Assembly: GCA_026260175.1 (NCBI GenBank)
Contig: JAKCWW010000555.1
Location: forward strand, 38,361 to 102,360
Length of the DNA stretch: 64,000 bases
Direction: 5' to 3'
DNA from: Reticulitermes lucifugus
Lineage: Eukaryota; Arthropoda; Insecta; Blattodea; Rhinotermitidae
Part shown: positions 1-11,800 of the stretch, piece by piece
Position numbering within the stretch: position 1 is the first letter of the stretch
How the letters are laid out: each line of letters starts with the position of its first letter
Translations under genes and position numbers: made by a program
The notes under the pieces: generated by a model
Databases searched by the model: none
The model's input: only the letters and a program-made list of their open reading frames with translations
What the model was told of the DNA's origin: nothing

Positions 1-238
1 ACAACTCACACATATCAACCTACACCCCTGGTGAGCAGTAGACATGCCACATATATGGACCTACACCCCTGGCAACCAGTAGAGAGCTGACACATATGGA
101 CCTACACCACTGGCAACCAGTAGACAGCTGACACATATGGACCTACAGCCCTGGTGAGCAGTAGACTCACTCATATGGACCTATACCCCTGGTTAGCAGA
201 AGACAACTCACACATACAGATCTACACCCCTGAACACC
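1..238. repeat. Minisatellite, roughly 40-48 bp unit
   Basis: At least five imperfect copies of a unit containing 'ctacacccctgg', then 'agcagtagac' or 'accagtagac', then 'cacatatggac'. The array begins at or before the window edge and decays near 238. No coding potential is visible. Confidence 0.85.
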
Positions 239-289
239 ACCCAGAACAGAAACAAGCCATACCAGCCATGCTAGCCTGAGGGGCTGTTA

Positions 290-950
290 CACTATGTAAC
301 CCTGAAAGTCACAACGAGGAGCTGCAACATGTTAAATATATCTTCCAGCAGAATGGATACAGCAAGTGACATAATGCAAGCCAACCATCCAAAACATGCC
401 ACAGTTAGAGGACAAAAAAGGCCACTGGTATAGCCATGATACCATATCAGCATGCCATCAGCAACAAAAATAGTAGGCTTCTGGGAAAACATATCAGAAC
501 AATTCATATTGCCAAAAGGAAAACCATACACAAGCTCAGACCTGCCAAGGACAGCTTAGATCTTAAGGTCCCAGGCACAGATCAGATTCCTTGTGAGTGC
601 GGCAGAGTATATGTGGGACAGACTACAGGAGGTCCATCATGGTGAGATGGAAAGAACATAGAACACACATCCGGATCAACCTCAGAAGCCTGCAGTAGTA
701 GAACACACCAAGACAGGGCATCACATTGGCTTCAACAGTACTTTCATTTTAGACATACCAACAGGATATATGAACTCCCTTGTAAAGGAAACAACTGAAA
801 TCTAGGTTATCACAGAAAATTTTAACAGAGACAGGCCTGGTAACCTGTGACTAACATGCTATCCAATCAGAAAGCAGCACCAGACAGAGCCAGCACTTTA
901 CTCTGCCCATGAACTCTCACTGGCTAGCATCTAGCTTTGCAGTTTGTGCA
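290..950 (+). mobile_element. Penelope-like element, GIY-YIG endonuclease fragment
   Basis: An open frame at 436-645 ends in a peptide with 'PCECGRVYVGQT', matching the start of the GIY-YIG nuclease at the C-terminus of Penelope-like retroelement proteins. Frame-shifted continuations to about 850 contain recognisable pieces of the same domain. The reading frame is broken and the RT part is missing, so this is a dead 3' fragment. A (TA)n tract follows directly at 953. Confidence 0.75.
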
Positions 951-951
951 C

Positions 952-952
<1 letters not shown>

Positions 953-999
<47 letters not shown>
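953..999. repeat. (TA)n microsatellite
   Basis: Uninterrupted TA dinucleotides of about 47 bp, just downstream of the Penelope-like fragment. Confidence 0.98.
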
Positions 1000-1003
<4 letters not shown>

Positions 1004-1559
1004 TGGACTGACATTCTGGACATTCAGTTCCCTGATAATGAGGACAGAGTTTCTCCACAAAACATTGGTTTGTTCGCTATATGATCACCTGACACAACTG
1101 GTATCCGAGAGTTTTACTGCAAATATAATAAATTTCTACAAAATAGTGGCAACCTTCAATAATGCCTTACTTGTGTAAATTAAAAGGAATCTGTGTTTTC
1201 AGGGCAGTGTTGACACACTGAAACAGATGTAAAAAAATAAGATTTAAGTAATCCGATTCAACATGATAATGATGAATGGTGCTGATCCAAATTTACCATA
1301 TTTACCCAAATATAAGGCAAAATTGTTTCCTAATTTATCATCTAAAAATGGGAGACTGTCTTATAACAGTGCAAAAATCTAAACACATTCTATATAGTCT
1401 TGAACTGATTCATGATCCACCATATCATGTCAGGTCATGAACGTTGCTCCCAGCAATTACTGAAGACCTTTGCATATTTTAACAAAACACCTTAACCAAC
1501 GCAATCTCCCATCATGCACAGTGTACTTAAATTTAACTCCATAACTATTCACTCATTCT

Positions 1560-2135
1560 GTAGTCTGTCTTACGACAGGTCCGTAGCCTCTTCCAAAGCG
1601 AGTTTTTCACAGGGTGCGATGTAGTGCTTCCTCTTTCAATTTACAGTATCTTCTCTTTTCCTTAACGTCATCCAGTAGCTGTGTACGCCTTCTTCCTCAT
1701 CTTCCATCATTTCTATCCTTCCTTCTAACTTTCCTTCAATCACGTGTTTTAGAAGGCAGTTTNNNNNNNNNNNNNNNNNNNNNNNNNNNNNNNNNNNNNN
1801 NNNNNNNNNNNNNNNNNNNNNNNNNNNNNNNCTCCTTGACTCTGTGTAATACTTCTTCATTTCTCACACGATCGGTCCAACTGATCTTCTCTATAATCTC
1901 CAGCACCACATTTCAAAACTTTCCAGATACTTCTGATCTACTTTGTGAAGTGTTCACGTTTCAGCACCATACAAAGGTATGCTCCAAATGTAGCACTTCA
2001 CTAGTTTCTTCCTTAAATTTAAGTCCAGTTTGCTGTACTTCTGAAAATAATTTTTAGCAAATTGAATACAAAATACATATTCAAACACAAGGGTAAAATT
2101 TAGAATCTTTGAATGTATGACATTTGATACACAGT
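1560..2135 (-). mobile_element. Non-LTR retrotransposon 3' fragment (RT C-terminal region)
   Basis: Minus-strand translations include 'LDLNLRKKLVKCYIWSIPLYGAET' in two pieces and, after an N gap, 'NCLLKHVIEGKLEGRIE', typical of the region downstream of the RT domain in arthropod LINEs. Frameshifts and stops break the frame. Confidence 0.65.
1763..1831. other. Assembly gap
   Basis: A run of N within the LINE fragment. Nothing can be said about its content. Confidence 1.
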
Positions 2136-2183
2136 AAAAACTGAAGTAATCCTTTATTATTTCCACTGAAATTCATGTAATTG

Positions 2184-2226
2184 TCTCCCTGATGATGGTC
2201 TAATTGACCAAAACATGTTGGAGTAT
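2184..2226 (+). ncRNA. Degenerate hammerhead-ribozyme-like motif
   Basis: CTGATGA (2189-2195), an extra T, stem II GGTC/GACC with loop TAATT, then AAAA in place of GAAA, CATG, and flanks CTCC/GGAG that can pair as stem I. The G12-to-A change should inactivate it. It shares this change with the copy at 52733. Confidence 0.5.
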
Positions 2227-2269
2227 TAATAATGAGGGATAATTTATACCCATAAGCAAAGGTGCACAC

Positions 2270-2425
2270 ATTTTCCCAAAATCTTGGAGCCATCTCAAAA
2301 TTGTAAGTGCCAAAAGCACGTTCCATACTGAGGATTCACAGATATTTGGTGCCACCATACCGAATTTAGTTGCCATGATGGCATGGAGTTCAGAATTTGT
2401 GCACCTTGCCCATAAGTGCACTTTG
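2270..2425. repeat. Dispersed repeat also found at 57160-57335
   Basis: Both places carry, in the same order, 'catactgagga', 'ttggtgccacc' or its close variant, 'gaatttagt' or 'aaatttagt', and 'atttgtgcacc'. The family is not recognised and there is no open frame. Confidence 0.6.
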
Positions 2426-2699
2426 ATGGTTATTATTCAAATGTTCTGTACAGGTATATTCCTGAAAAGTGAAGATTGTGAGGGGGGTCATCTTATATGT
2501 GGGTAAATAAGGTATTCCAAACTAAGCAGTGACCAGCTGAATCAATGTAAAACACCATCCAAAATACTGTAAAGATAAAGGTTTAACCTTCTTTCATTAA
2601 AAGTTGACTACAGTTAACTAAAATGGTCAGAGTAATAAAAAGACATTGCCAAGAACATGCAAAATAAAAGTAGCCATTTAAATTCCTGGCTTTTACAGA

Positions 2700-3045
2700 G
2701 TACACCCCACATTTAATTCTGCCCCCAAAGGGTTAAAGGTAAACTTGTCCCTGTGCATGCCCTGAACACATATGGGGGAGTGAAGGTCCAGCGTCACTTA
2801 GTCTTAACTTATTCTTAAATTCAACACTAGACAGCGTAAGAAGTCAGCTTCAAGCCCTGAATGCTTTACTCCCCAGGTAAAAGCTTCCTCTATATCCACT
2901 GAACAGGAGGCTAGGAATGCCTCATCTGGCCTGGATGCTGTGAAAACAAAAATAATATCTCGCCCCTGTCAGAAATTAAACCAAAATTCCTCAGTCATCC
3001 AGGCTGCAGTCTAGTTACCATACCAATTACATTATCCCAACAACC
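2700..3045 (-). repeat. SINE-like dispersed repeat
   Basis: The order of blocks ('gcatgccctgaacaca', a 'tgaacaggaggctagg' block, 'ctcgcccctgtcag' with a decayed B-box-like segment, then 'cattatccca') matches copies at 22.8, 47.9 and 62.3 kb. The tRNA-like head lies at the right, so it is read on the minus strand. Confidence 0.6.
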
Positions 3046-3620
3046 CACAATTTGATAAAACAAACAATAAAATGAATAATATATTAGATAATATTAGAAT
3101 ACTTCTTTGTGAACTTTACAGATATGTAATATGTACTCTAAATGACTCATATAACTTAGTATCAAATTACACTTGAACATTTAATTTCTTAACAGGAACA
3201 TGTTACAATTTTCATCATCAGATGACATTACCATCTGATACACTTAAAAATGGCAGTCCATTGCAGTTGAAATAACAGTAACTACCATACTTATCAACAC
3301 AGCAAATATATTTATGAATGAAACTATGGCACTTTATTATTCATTTTATAGATAAACCAATCTTGTATATTCAAATTACAGCCTTTGGGGATGTAATGTT
3401 GAGTTCTTTGGTAGATAGGCACTGTGTTGGAGAAACTTGCTTCGTCCGTCTTCAACTGAAGGAGAAGACAGCAGCTTCCTCTGAAATAATGACACTTGTT
3501 CATGAAATTACATAGTGTCATATTCCAGAGGACTGTAATATTAAAAAATGATTATGGTGGTAGTGATTTATGAAGTCTTTGAGTTAACAGAAATTCCTGC
3601 AGAAGATTTTTTCTTTCCAA
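3045..3620. other. AT-rich spacer, nothing recognised
   Basis: Only short open frames occur, with no recognisable protein similarity. A small frame and its antisense shadow near 3318-3521 were judged accidental. Confidence 0.5.
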
Positions 3621-3622
3621 TA

Positions 3623-4451
3623 CAGGCAGGTCTCATTTTACGCAATTTCTTTTTGCGCGATTTCACTTTAACATGACTTGAAAATTTACACCATAATTTA
3701 CATGACAATTTTCAGTTTAACGCGATTTGGCATAGACGATCAGTGGCTGCACTTTTCTTCTGTAGGAGGCTAGTAGAAAGTGACGTCACTGTCATGCCAT
3801 TAGTCACGTGTATGGATTGATTACGTTGGCTCATTTTGTTTCCTCTTCAACAGCATTTGCTTTTCTTACCAACATGAGTGAGAAACATAAATCCACATCA
3901 CCTAGTGCAATCCAAGTGAAAAATCGGCAAAACACAACCGGTATTGAAGAGAAACTAGACACAATAAGCCGATTTGAAAAAGGAGAACAAAGTGTTCACA
4001 TATGCCATAATGTTCGACTCACACATAGTAGCGTACATACAATTTGTGATAATTTTGATAGAATTAAAGAAAGTGCTAAGTGTTTAGATAACATTAAATA
4101 CCAACAATCTGAAGCAGGGCATTTGTTTGTGCAGCAAAATTACCACAGTCCTATCGGAATGAATCGTACCAAAAACTATGGATGTGAGCCTCTTACATTT
4201 TTATTGCATTAGAAATAAATATTGTACAGAAATGTATGTAAAATGTATAGAAATGTATATATACTGTATAAACAGTACATATACACTCTACAGGTCCGTA
4301 TGTCCACTAGTGGTATAGTCATACACTATACAGGATGAGGTTGTCAGGCCCCTAAACCCCAGGAAATACACTGTTTTAAATGGGAATTTTGTGTTTGATT
4401 TGCGTGACATATTTCAGGAATGTAACTGTGGCGTTAAACAATACCTGCCTG
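3623..4451 (+). mobile_element. Tigger (pogo) DNA transposon, internally deleted
   Basis: Near-perfect ends: CAGGCAGGT at the left and its complement at the right, both flanked by TA. An open frame inside (3874-4212) encodes an N-terminal CENP-B/pogo-type helix-turn-helix: 'STSPSAIQVKNR', 'IEEKLDTISRFEKGEQ', 'VHTICDNFDRIKESAK'. It stops soon after, and the DDE catalytic domain is absent. The element is about 0.83 kb against over 2 kb for a full Tigger, so it is a deleted, non-autonomous copy. It lies downstream of the R3HCC1-family gene. Confidence 0.9.
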
Positions 4452-4519
4452 TATCTACTTTCAGAATCTCAGTATGTACCAGGTGGAAGCCCATTCCACA
4501 GTACCTTTAATCATGTGAT

Positions 4520-4690
4520 GCCCAATGTAAGGTATACCCGTCACACAGCGTGATGCTCAAAATGCTGAATGTCAGGTAAAGATGATGGCCATTTAATGGC
4601 CTCCTCATGCAGCTCTCATTTAAATTCCAGTCTTACACACATCACACTGGGCAGCTGATTCGTGCGCCGAAGTGTTAGGGCTGTTGGCTC
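4520..4690. repeat. Dispersed repeat shared with 56810-56995
   Basis: Both copies share 'gtgatgctcaaaatgc', 'gatggcca', 'tcatttaaa.tccagtctt' and 'tcacactgggca'. Part of the same block also abuts the SINE at 2.7 kb. It is likely the tail of a longer SINE-like family. Confidence 0.6.
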
Positions 4691-5808
4691 ATTTTGTTTG
4701 CTACAAATTGAACAGGTTTTATATACTGGAATAATATTTTGGTATATAAACCTTATTCAAGACAACTAGAAGATCAAAAAAACACAGCTGGAAGAACTTT
4801 AGGAAACTGTGAGGAGAGACTCTGGATTCACTTCATTTAGTACATGGCAACTATCTATAACCTTTGTTGTTGCAGTAACAAATCTTTGGTTCCAGAATGT
4901 CAGGCAGCTATCTCAAATCTCTAACACACACATTTACACAGAAAATATACATACTCTATAAAACTTAAAACTTCTGACACAATATTTACATTATTCAAGT
5001 TCTCATACACTGTAGGATATATGATGTACTGGTAGTTTCACATCTGCTTTTTCCATACCCATCAAATCATTCGAGGACATTATTCAATTAGCAACCATAT
5101 TTGACTGGAGAAGAGAGAGAAAAGTGTCTAACTTGATAATGCTGTTGAATTGCTAAAATTAGTGTCAATGGCATATAAATTAAAAACAAATCTCAGGACT
5201 GCTCACATGAAAGTGACAGGGAAAACCAAAGTACTCTGACAAAAACCTGTCCCAGTACCATTTTGTTGACCATAAGTCCCACATGGACTGGCCTGGAATC
5301 AAACCTGGGCCTCAGCCACATATTTATGAAAAGTTATTGATTGTTTACCTCCCCCCCTTTCCCCCCAAAATTATTTTTTCTACCATAAAAATAGATCAAT
5401 TACAATAAATTCCTACAGTCATACTGATATATCACACACAATGGTAACTATAACTTACCATCAACATAATGGATCTGCCCACAACATAAACATTTGTATG
5501 TCAGTAAATAAAATATCTAGTTAAACATGAAAAATATTCACAATTAAAGCAAGTAAACAGTGCAAGAAAACTGTCAAAGAACATCAACGTCTGATAACCT
5601 TACACAGTAACATTTAAAACATATTAAAATGGCAACACAATATGAAACATATCAATTTCTCATTTTGAACTGTTACTATATTAATAAAAACGGCATCGTA
5701 GTAAATATGTACGATACAAGCCGCTCACTGTCAGCACCAACAATGCAACTACTGCATCACCTACCATACTGTGTAGTTCACATAAAGACATGTGCTGATA
5801 GACTGTAA
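4690..5808. other. Spacer downstream of the R3HCC1-family stop codon
   Basis: AT-rich, with no open frame of note. It should include the 3' UTR of the minus-strand gene, but I cannot place the poly(A) site. A decayed B-box-like stretch ('gaatcaaacctgggcc') near 5297 suggests an old SINE. Confidence 0.4.
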
Positions 5809-5873
5809 TCAGTTCTCGCCCAATGTACCTTCCCATGCTTCATCTCTTTGCCTTGCTGCTAACTTCTTCTTCT
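5809..5873 (-). CDS. R3HCC1-family exon 8: terminal coding exon
   Basis: The acceptor TTTTCATCTTGCAG is followed by codons for '[21 protein letters not shown]' and TGA (5811-5809). It matches the family ending 'EAKQRED.WEG'. It is too short to show as a standalone frame, but phase and similarity make it secure. Confidence 0.9.
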
Positions 5874-8800
5874 CTGCAAGATGAAAATCAAAGTACAGTT
5901 TGCTCATTTTGTTTGCAACTTGTAACTTGCTCATGCTCAGTTCTGTATGCAACATGCTAGTCACCACTTTCTACAATTTTTGTGATAATGTAAGTCATGT
6001 CAGATATCATCACAGAATTGTATTTCTAACTTTCACATCCCTGGTTGTCTTTTACCTAGAGGCACTTAAATCTTCACATGTTCAGAAAATAATATCATCC
6101 AATACATGTATTAGTTATGCTTTTGCATATAAGGTGAAAATGGCATGTCTTGCAAGATAGATGTTTGGCAGTTAAACTGTCATCTCCACTGAAGACTGAC
6201 ACTTCATTTCAAAATCTTAAACACTCAAGCTATGCAAATACACAAGTTATTAATTTCTCTACATCTTACAGTAACAAAGGCAGAGGCAATAAATCTGTGC
6301 TGATCTGAGTTTATTCTTATGGAATGTACCACCATGTATTTTGGTATGGAAGGACACTCTTCTAACTTGAAAACAGCAGCAGCAGGTTCCTCCAGAACAG
6401 TGGTACCCACCTACTGAACTACACACCACTACAGAACACTGACTAACTCCTGGAGAAGAGACCATCTGCAGAAGCTAATAGCTCCTCAGCTAGTCAACAA
6501 ATTCCCCACATCTGCCCCCATTGTTGGGGCTCCACTGCGAGGGGCATTGTCTGTCTCTTCTCGGCCATTCTTAATGGCAATCATCCATTGGCAAACAGTT
6601 TCATATGAAGCAGCATGTGTCCTTAAACCTTCCGTCATTGATTTGTAACACTTTAAAGCACTTTTACCCAACAAAATATGAAATTTTATTAACGTTCTCA
6701 TGTCCGTCTGCAAGAAATTTCTTGTAGTCTTTCCCGATCCATAGCAAAACAGCAACTGACATCACAAGGACAATGCACCTTTGTGACAGCAGCAATAGCG
6801 CCACTGGCACCACAAATGTGATTTGAGTTCAGTCATATGAAGCACTGCACGGTGCTGCCACCATAAACAAAACTTCTGAAATGACCTATGTATGCAGGAG
6901 GGAATACAATAACTCCATGAATTCTTAACCTAAACACAAGATGGAGGTAAGTGATCACGTTCATTACCCAGTTGCTTTATCCTGGGGAAAAGGCCCTGTT
7001 ATCCGTTTAAGAGGAGGTTGGCCAGGCCCCTGAGCCAAAGTGGACATGAAGAAAGAAACTGTACCCCTGGTGGGAATCAAACTCCAATTTCCTAGCCATC
7101 CAACCTGCAGCCTCATTACCACCTTGACTGAGCTACCCCAGCTCCAATAAATAGTAGTAATAGAACAAAAATTAATAATGCAGAACTAACAACAAGAATA
7201 AAACACCACTGCAACAAAATCATTTTGCTGGTTGCCCGGTTACGGTATTACAGTTAACGATTAGGTCCCAGATTTAATTTAGATAAGTGCCACAAAAACT
7301 CAGTGTACCTGTACCAAACCTTTAAAGATTCAACCCATATCATGTAATAATATGACACACCAAATGACCACAAAATTTTGCTTTGTTTATGGATATAATG
7401 CATGCATATAATGATGACACATAATAAAAACAGACGAAACATATTGTATGGGGCACATACAACTGAAACCATTTCACAGCACTTAACTTGGCAGGGTAGA
7501 TGGTATAGCTACACACATGACTTGGTAAATACACCAACAGATACTTTTGTAGAACAGTACAGTTGATAGGGTGAGCAGCCAGTCAAAACATACTTTAGGA
7601 GACACATACAACTGAAACCAGGTCGCAGCACTTACTTGGCAGTGCTGATGGTTTAGCTGGCAGACACTTGTGTAGAACAGTACAGTTGAAAAGGCGAATA
7701 GCCAGTACAGACAACATTACAGCACAGTTTACCAATGATGCTCCACACTGTGAATGCGTCAAAACAGGACAAGAGGGCAGTGATTATTTTCTTGGAGCAG
7801 GAGGATGTCAACCTGCTCAAATTTGTCCTTGGCTGTGCGCAGTCTATGGTGTTGCATGTGTATCAACGACAATAGACTGGTTCTGCATGCTTTGAACAGG
7901 CATGCCAAGAATAAGACAACCTCACATTGTCACTAATCCAGAGAGCACTGCATGAGTCAAGAATGCTCTGCGCAAGGACATATATTGAACCATTTGCTCC
8001 ATGTAAATGAAACTGAATATGAACGCTGGCACTATGCATGTAATCATATGAGTTCTCGAATGTCACAAGCTGTGCTCCCAGTGGGTCCCACATATACTGA
8101 CAGACACGCATTTCTGGGGCAGACTGTGGCAGGGTAATGGGACACAGTGTCACCATTTTGTACCAAAAGGAAAATAAGCAGGCACAAAATGGAGACACCT
8201 TGCTTCATCCCAATTGAAGAAATTTAGGTCACAAGCACCTGCTAGTAGAGCGATGACATCAAGGAACCCCTTCTTCTAGACTTCAAATCAAGTAATGACA
8301 CAATCAGCACAAATCTTTACTGTCAAACTCTTGGAAAGCTGCACACCAACATAAAGAACAGGCATCCATGTAAACTCACCAACAGTATCATCCTGCTGCA
8401 TGACAGTGTCTGTACCCATATGGTCCAGAGTTCAGGACCAACTTAATGCCATGCAAAGGGAAGTGCTCAAACATCCAGCATACAGCCCAGACTGATTGCC
8501 ACGTGATTTTCAAGCCTTTGGACCATTAAAGAAAGTGCTCAAAGACTCAACAGTATGTCAGATAATGATGTGCAGGAGGCTGTAGTGCAGTGGTTTAAGC
8601 AGCAGCCTATGCGATTCTTTGCACAGGGGAAATACCAACCTATGCATCAGTGAGACTCCTGTCTAAATGTCTGTGGTGACTTTCTGTTACAATACCTTTA
8701 CTTCTGAGTATTCTCTAACAGCTTTCAGATGTACATGTTATTGAAGACTGCACAAAACAGACGTTACCTCTTGCTTCCTTCAGGAGCTTGCGTTCGGCTT

Positions 8801-11800
8801 CTCGCTCTTCTCGTGTTGTATTAAGTCTTACACCAAGAGCACCACCAACAAGTCTGCGTGCAAGAGCAACACATGTCTCAGGCCGGGCACGATATGGCTG
8901 TAAGAATTCTGCTGATCGACGCGCTTTCATCCGAGACTCAGGAGTTGCTTCATGCAGTGGTCGTGTTTTAACAAAAGGATGATCTGCTGCTAGAACCTCA
9001 GCAGCTGCAAATATATGCATTTATAACCTTCTAAAAATGTAAAATCACATACATATCCATGCATACAGGCCCAAACAAAATTAACAAAATGTCAAAGTTA
9101 TAGCCACCCTATGTTACTGATGTGTAATGTGTGCATGACATGACAGTTCCAGCTAGAAACAAGTGCTGAACCCTATCCCTTCAATTTCATAAAACATGCA
9201 CCTACTAACTGGCCAGGTTCTGAATAAGTAGGTAATGACTGACCCACACAAGGACTATTTAAAGAGTTCTCAGACTAATTACACAGAACACAATACCTAC
9301 CACAAAATTTTACCAAACATTATCCTCTTTGAAATAGTTCTCTCCTTCCTTAACACAGTGATTAAAATTACATCTGTACTTTCCCAGCATTCTATATACA
9401 ATTCTGAAGAAATATGGGTTAGCTGCTCTAGCATTTGATCTTGTATTTCCCTTAATGATTCAAACTGTTGTCCTTTTGAAACAATTTTCAATTTCAGGTA
9501 CAGAAAAAGTCTGCTGGAAAGAGATCAGGGCTGTAGGTATTGCTGTGGAACCAGTGAGGTTTGTTTTATATGAGAAACTTCTGGATAGAACGAGGTAGGT
9601 ACATGCAAACACAATCATTGTAAAGAAACCAGCTGTGTTCCTGCTAAAGTTCCAGTTGTTTCTTTCGCACTGCTTCTTGTACATGCCATTAAAGATCTGC
9701 TAGAATTCAGTGTTTGACTTCATACCTGCCTACACTCTCAGACATTGAACAATATCTTAATTACAAGGAATATAAGCATTTCTAAGTAACACAGGTACAC
9801 TTGTATACATAATTTATTACAATAATAATTTTCTTTTTATATTCTCTGCCAAAATTTTATTATACACATGTTCATATCGATGTATGGATGTGACACTGAA
9901 ACTTTAATCACTTTATGTCTGTAGTTTGCTGTTACTTCACTAATATCTCACAGTGACACTATTTAAACAACCTAAATGGTGGAAAATGTTCCCTTTAAGA
10001 AAACACAGAACTCAATTTCACTATTCTAATCACATGAATCCCTTGTACATAAAATACTTATAAAATTTAAATTTTTAACTCATGTAACCAAGCTAGCCAA
10101 ATCGGAGTGACGTATAATCTAACTTCTCGTCACCTAAGTACAAAACAAGAACTGCTTCTCTTGGCATTGGTTCACTGACTTTCACCCTGTCCAAAATTCA
10201 TCCACCCCTAAATTTTCTTACTGTTCCCAATTGGCTGTCTGTTAATTTCATGATTTCCTAACAGCTCCAAAAAATTAAAATTCTCTATGAACGTGCTGCC
10301 ACAAGCTTTAGGTTACGAGGGTCATCCACCCTGAAGTTGGATGAAGCTGGTTCTTCCAAAGCAATGGGATGTATCTATCAAAGTACACAGTGAAATACAG
10401 TAAACCCCCAATTTAATGTTCCCGCATTTAGTGAAATCCCGGATTTAGTGATGATTTTTTCATGTCCCGACAATAGCTCCACATAAACAATTAACTTCCA
10501 TTTAACAAAAACCTCGATTTAGTGAAATATATTCTAATCTCCCAGCAATTCATTACATAGGAGTTTTACTGTATCTCAGAAGACAGTAATCTTAATATTC
10601 AATGCCATGAAGACCTGAAATCCCATTTCAAGTGTCAATTCACTAACATGTGCTAATTTGTTTGTAGTTTCTAAAATCCAGTTATCACTAGCACAGTTTT
10701 AGATTCATACAAAATACTGTTCATACTATTTTAATTTAATCTATAGTGTTACATGAAACTCAGCAGACATTTAACTTTGTCAATTTAAAATTACTCTACC
10801 CCTAAATCTTCTACTTTCTCGAACTGCATAGCCTTCGTTCCATTAACACATCTATCCAGACCATGACAGACTTAAAACATTCACCAAGATATGAGACTTC
10901 AAGTTCTCACAGCAGTGAATACGAAGATTAATTTTTTGGACGTGATGTCACATTATTTGATAAAAAGTTGCAAACTTTTCAGAGAAATGTATCTACCACA
11001 CTACACAGCATTACATCCCTCATACTAAAAGCAGTACACAGCAGCTAAACATACACATTTTATCAACTGGACAACCTGTGACAACAGTTTGATAACATAG
11101 GACTGCTCAGTATTACCAGACTAGGAACCTTCAATGAAGGCAGGCAAGTGTTAAACATGGTGCAAAGACACAGCTAGAAGTTGCAACAATGCAAGACTGA
11201 CCGACAGACCACACCCACGCAAAAGCAAGCACATGATATGGCTGTTCATTCCTGACACTAGGCAACACTGTCAACCACCTGATGGCTAGCATTATCCATT
11301 TCCCACACCTCATTTGCAAAGGACTGGTGCACATTAAATAGCAGTTACCTTGCTTTTTTGTGGAGAACCTTGCTCTTACATCCTTCTCTTTCCATTTTAA
11401 AATCCAGATAAACTAAGTTATTGGTATATATCATAAATCTCTCAAGCACAAATCATGTAAGAATATCAGTGCATGGAGACAGTCTGAAAACTAACAAGAG
11501 TTGTCACTGACAGGGGCTGGCTACGTCCACGGGAGCCACAGAACTACTGTATGTCACAGCACATGAAGTTTCAATCTAACTTGATAGAGATTTCTAGTCC
11601 AGCAGTCAATACCATGCAGTTAGCTCTGCACCACACTTACCAACTAGAGAACTGCTGAACACACCCAGAGCATGTGTATCATCCACCCATTTGATCTCAA
11701 AACCACCTTTCATATATGGGGAGAATACAGCACACAGGTCATTAGTTTTAAATTCTGATGGGAAGTTGTAAATCTCAATCACATGAGAGAACTCATCATC

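Larger units (their letters stand above)
1296..2512. mobile_element. pogo/Tigger-like DNA transposon, non-autonomous, with nested inserts
   Basis: The terminal inverted repeats read CCATATTTACCCAAATATAA on the left and, reverse-complemented, CCTTATTTACCCACATATAA on the right. TA flanks both ends (1294-1295, 2513-2514), the usual target duplication of the Tc1/mariner/pogo group. The inside holds a LINE fragment, a 60-base N gap and a degenerate hammerhead-like motif, so no transposase of its own remains. Confidence 0.65.

Noticed and set aside
1-238. Possible CRISPR-like repeat array
   Set aside because: Units are contiguous tandem repeats without unique spacers, and the genome is eukaryotic.
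7863-8198. 111-codon minus-strand frame
   Set aside because: Antisense to a recognisable decayed mariner transposase.
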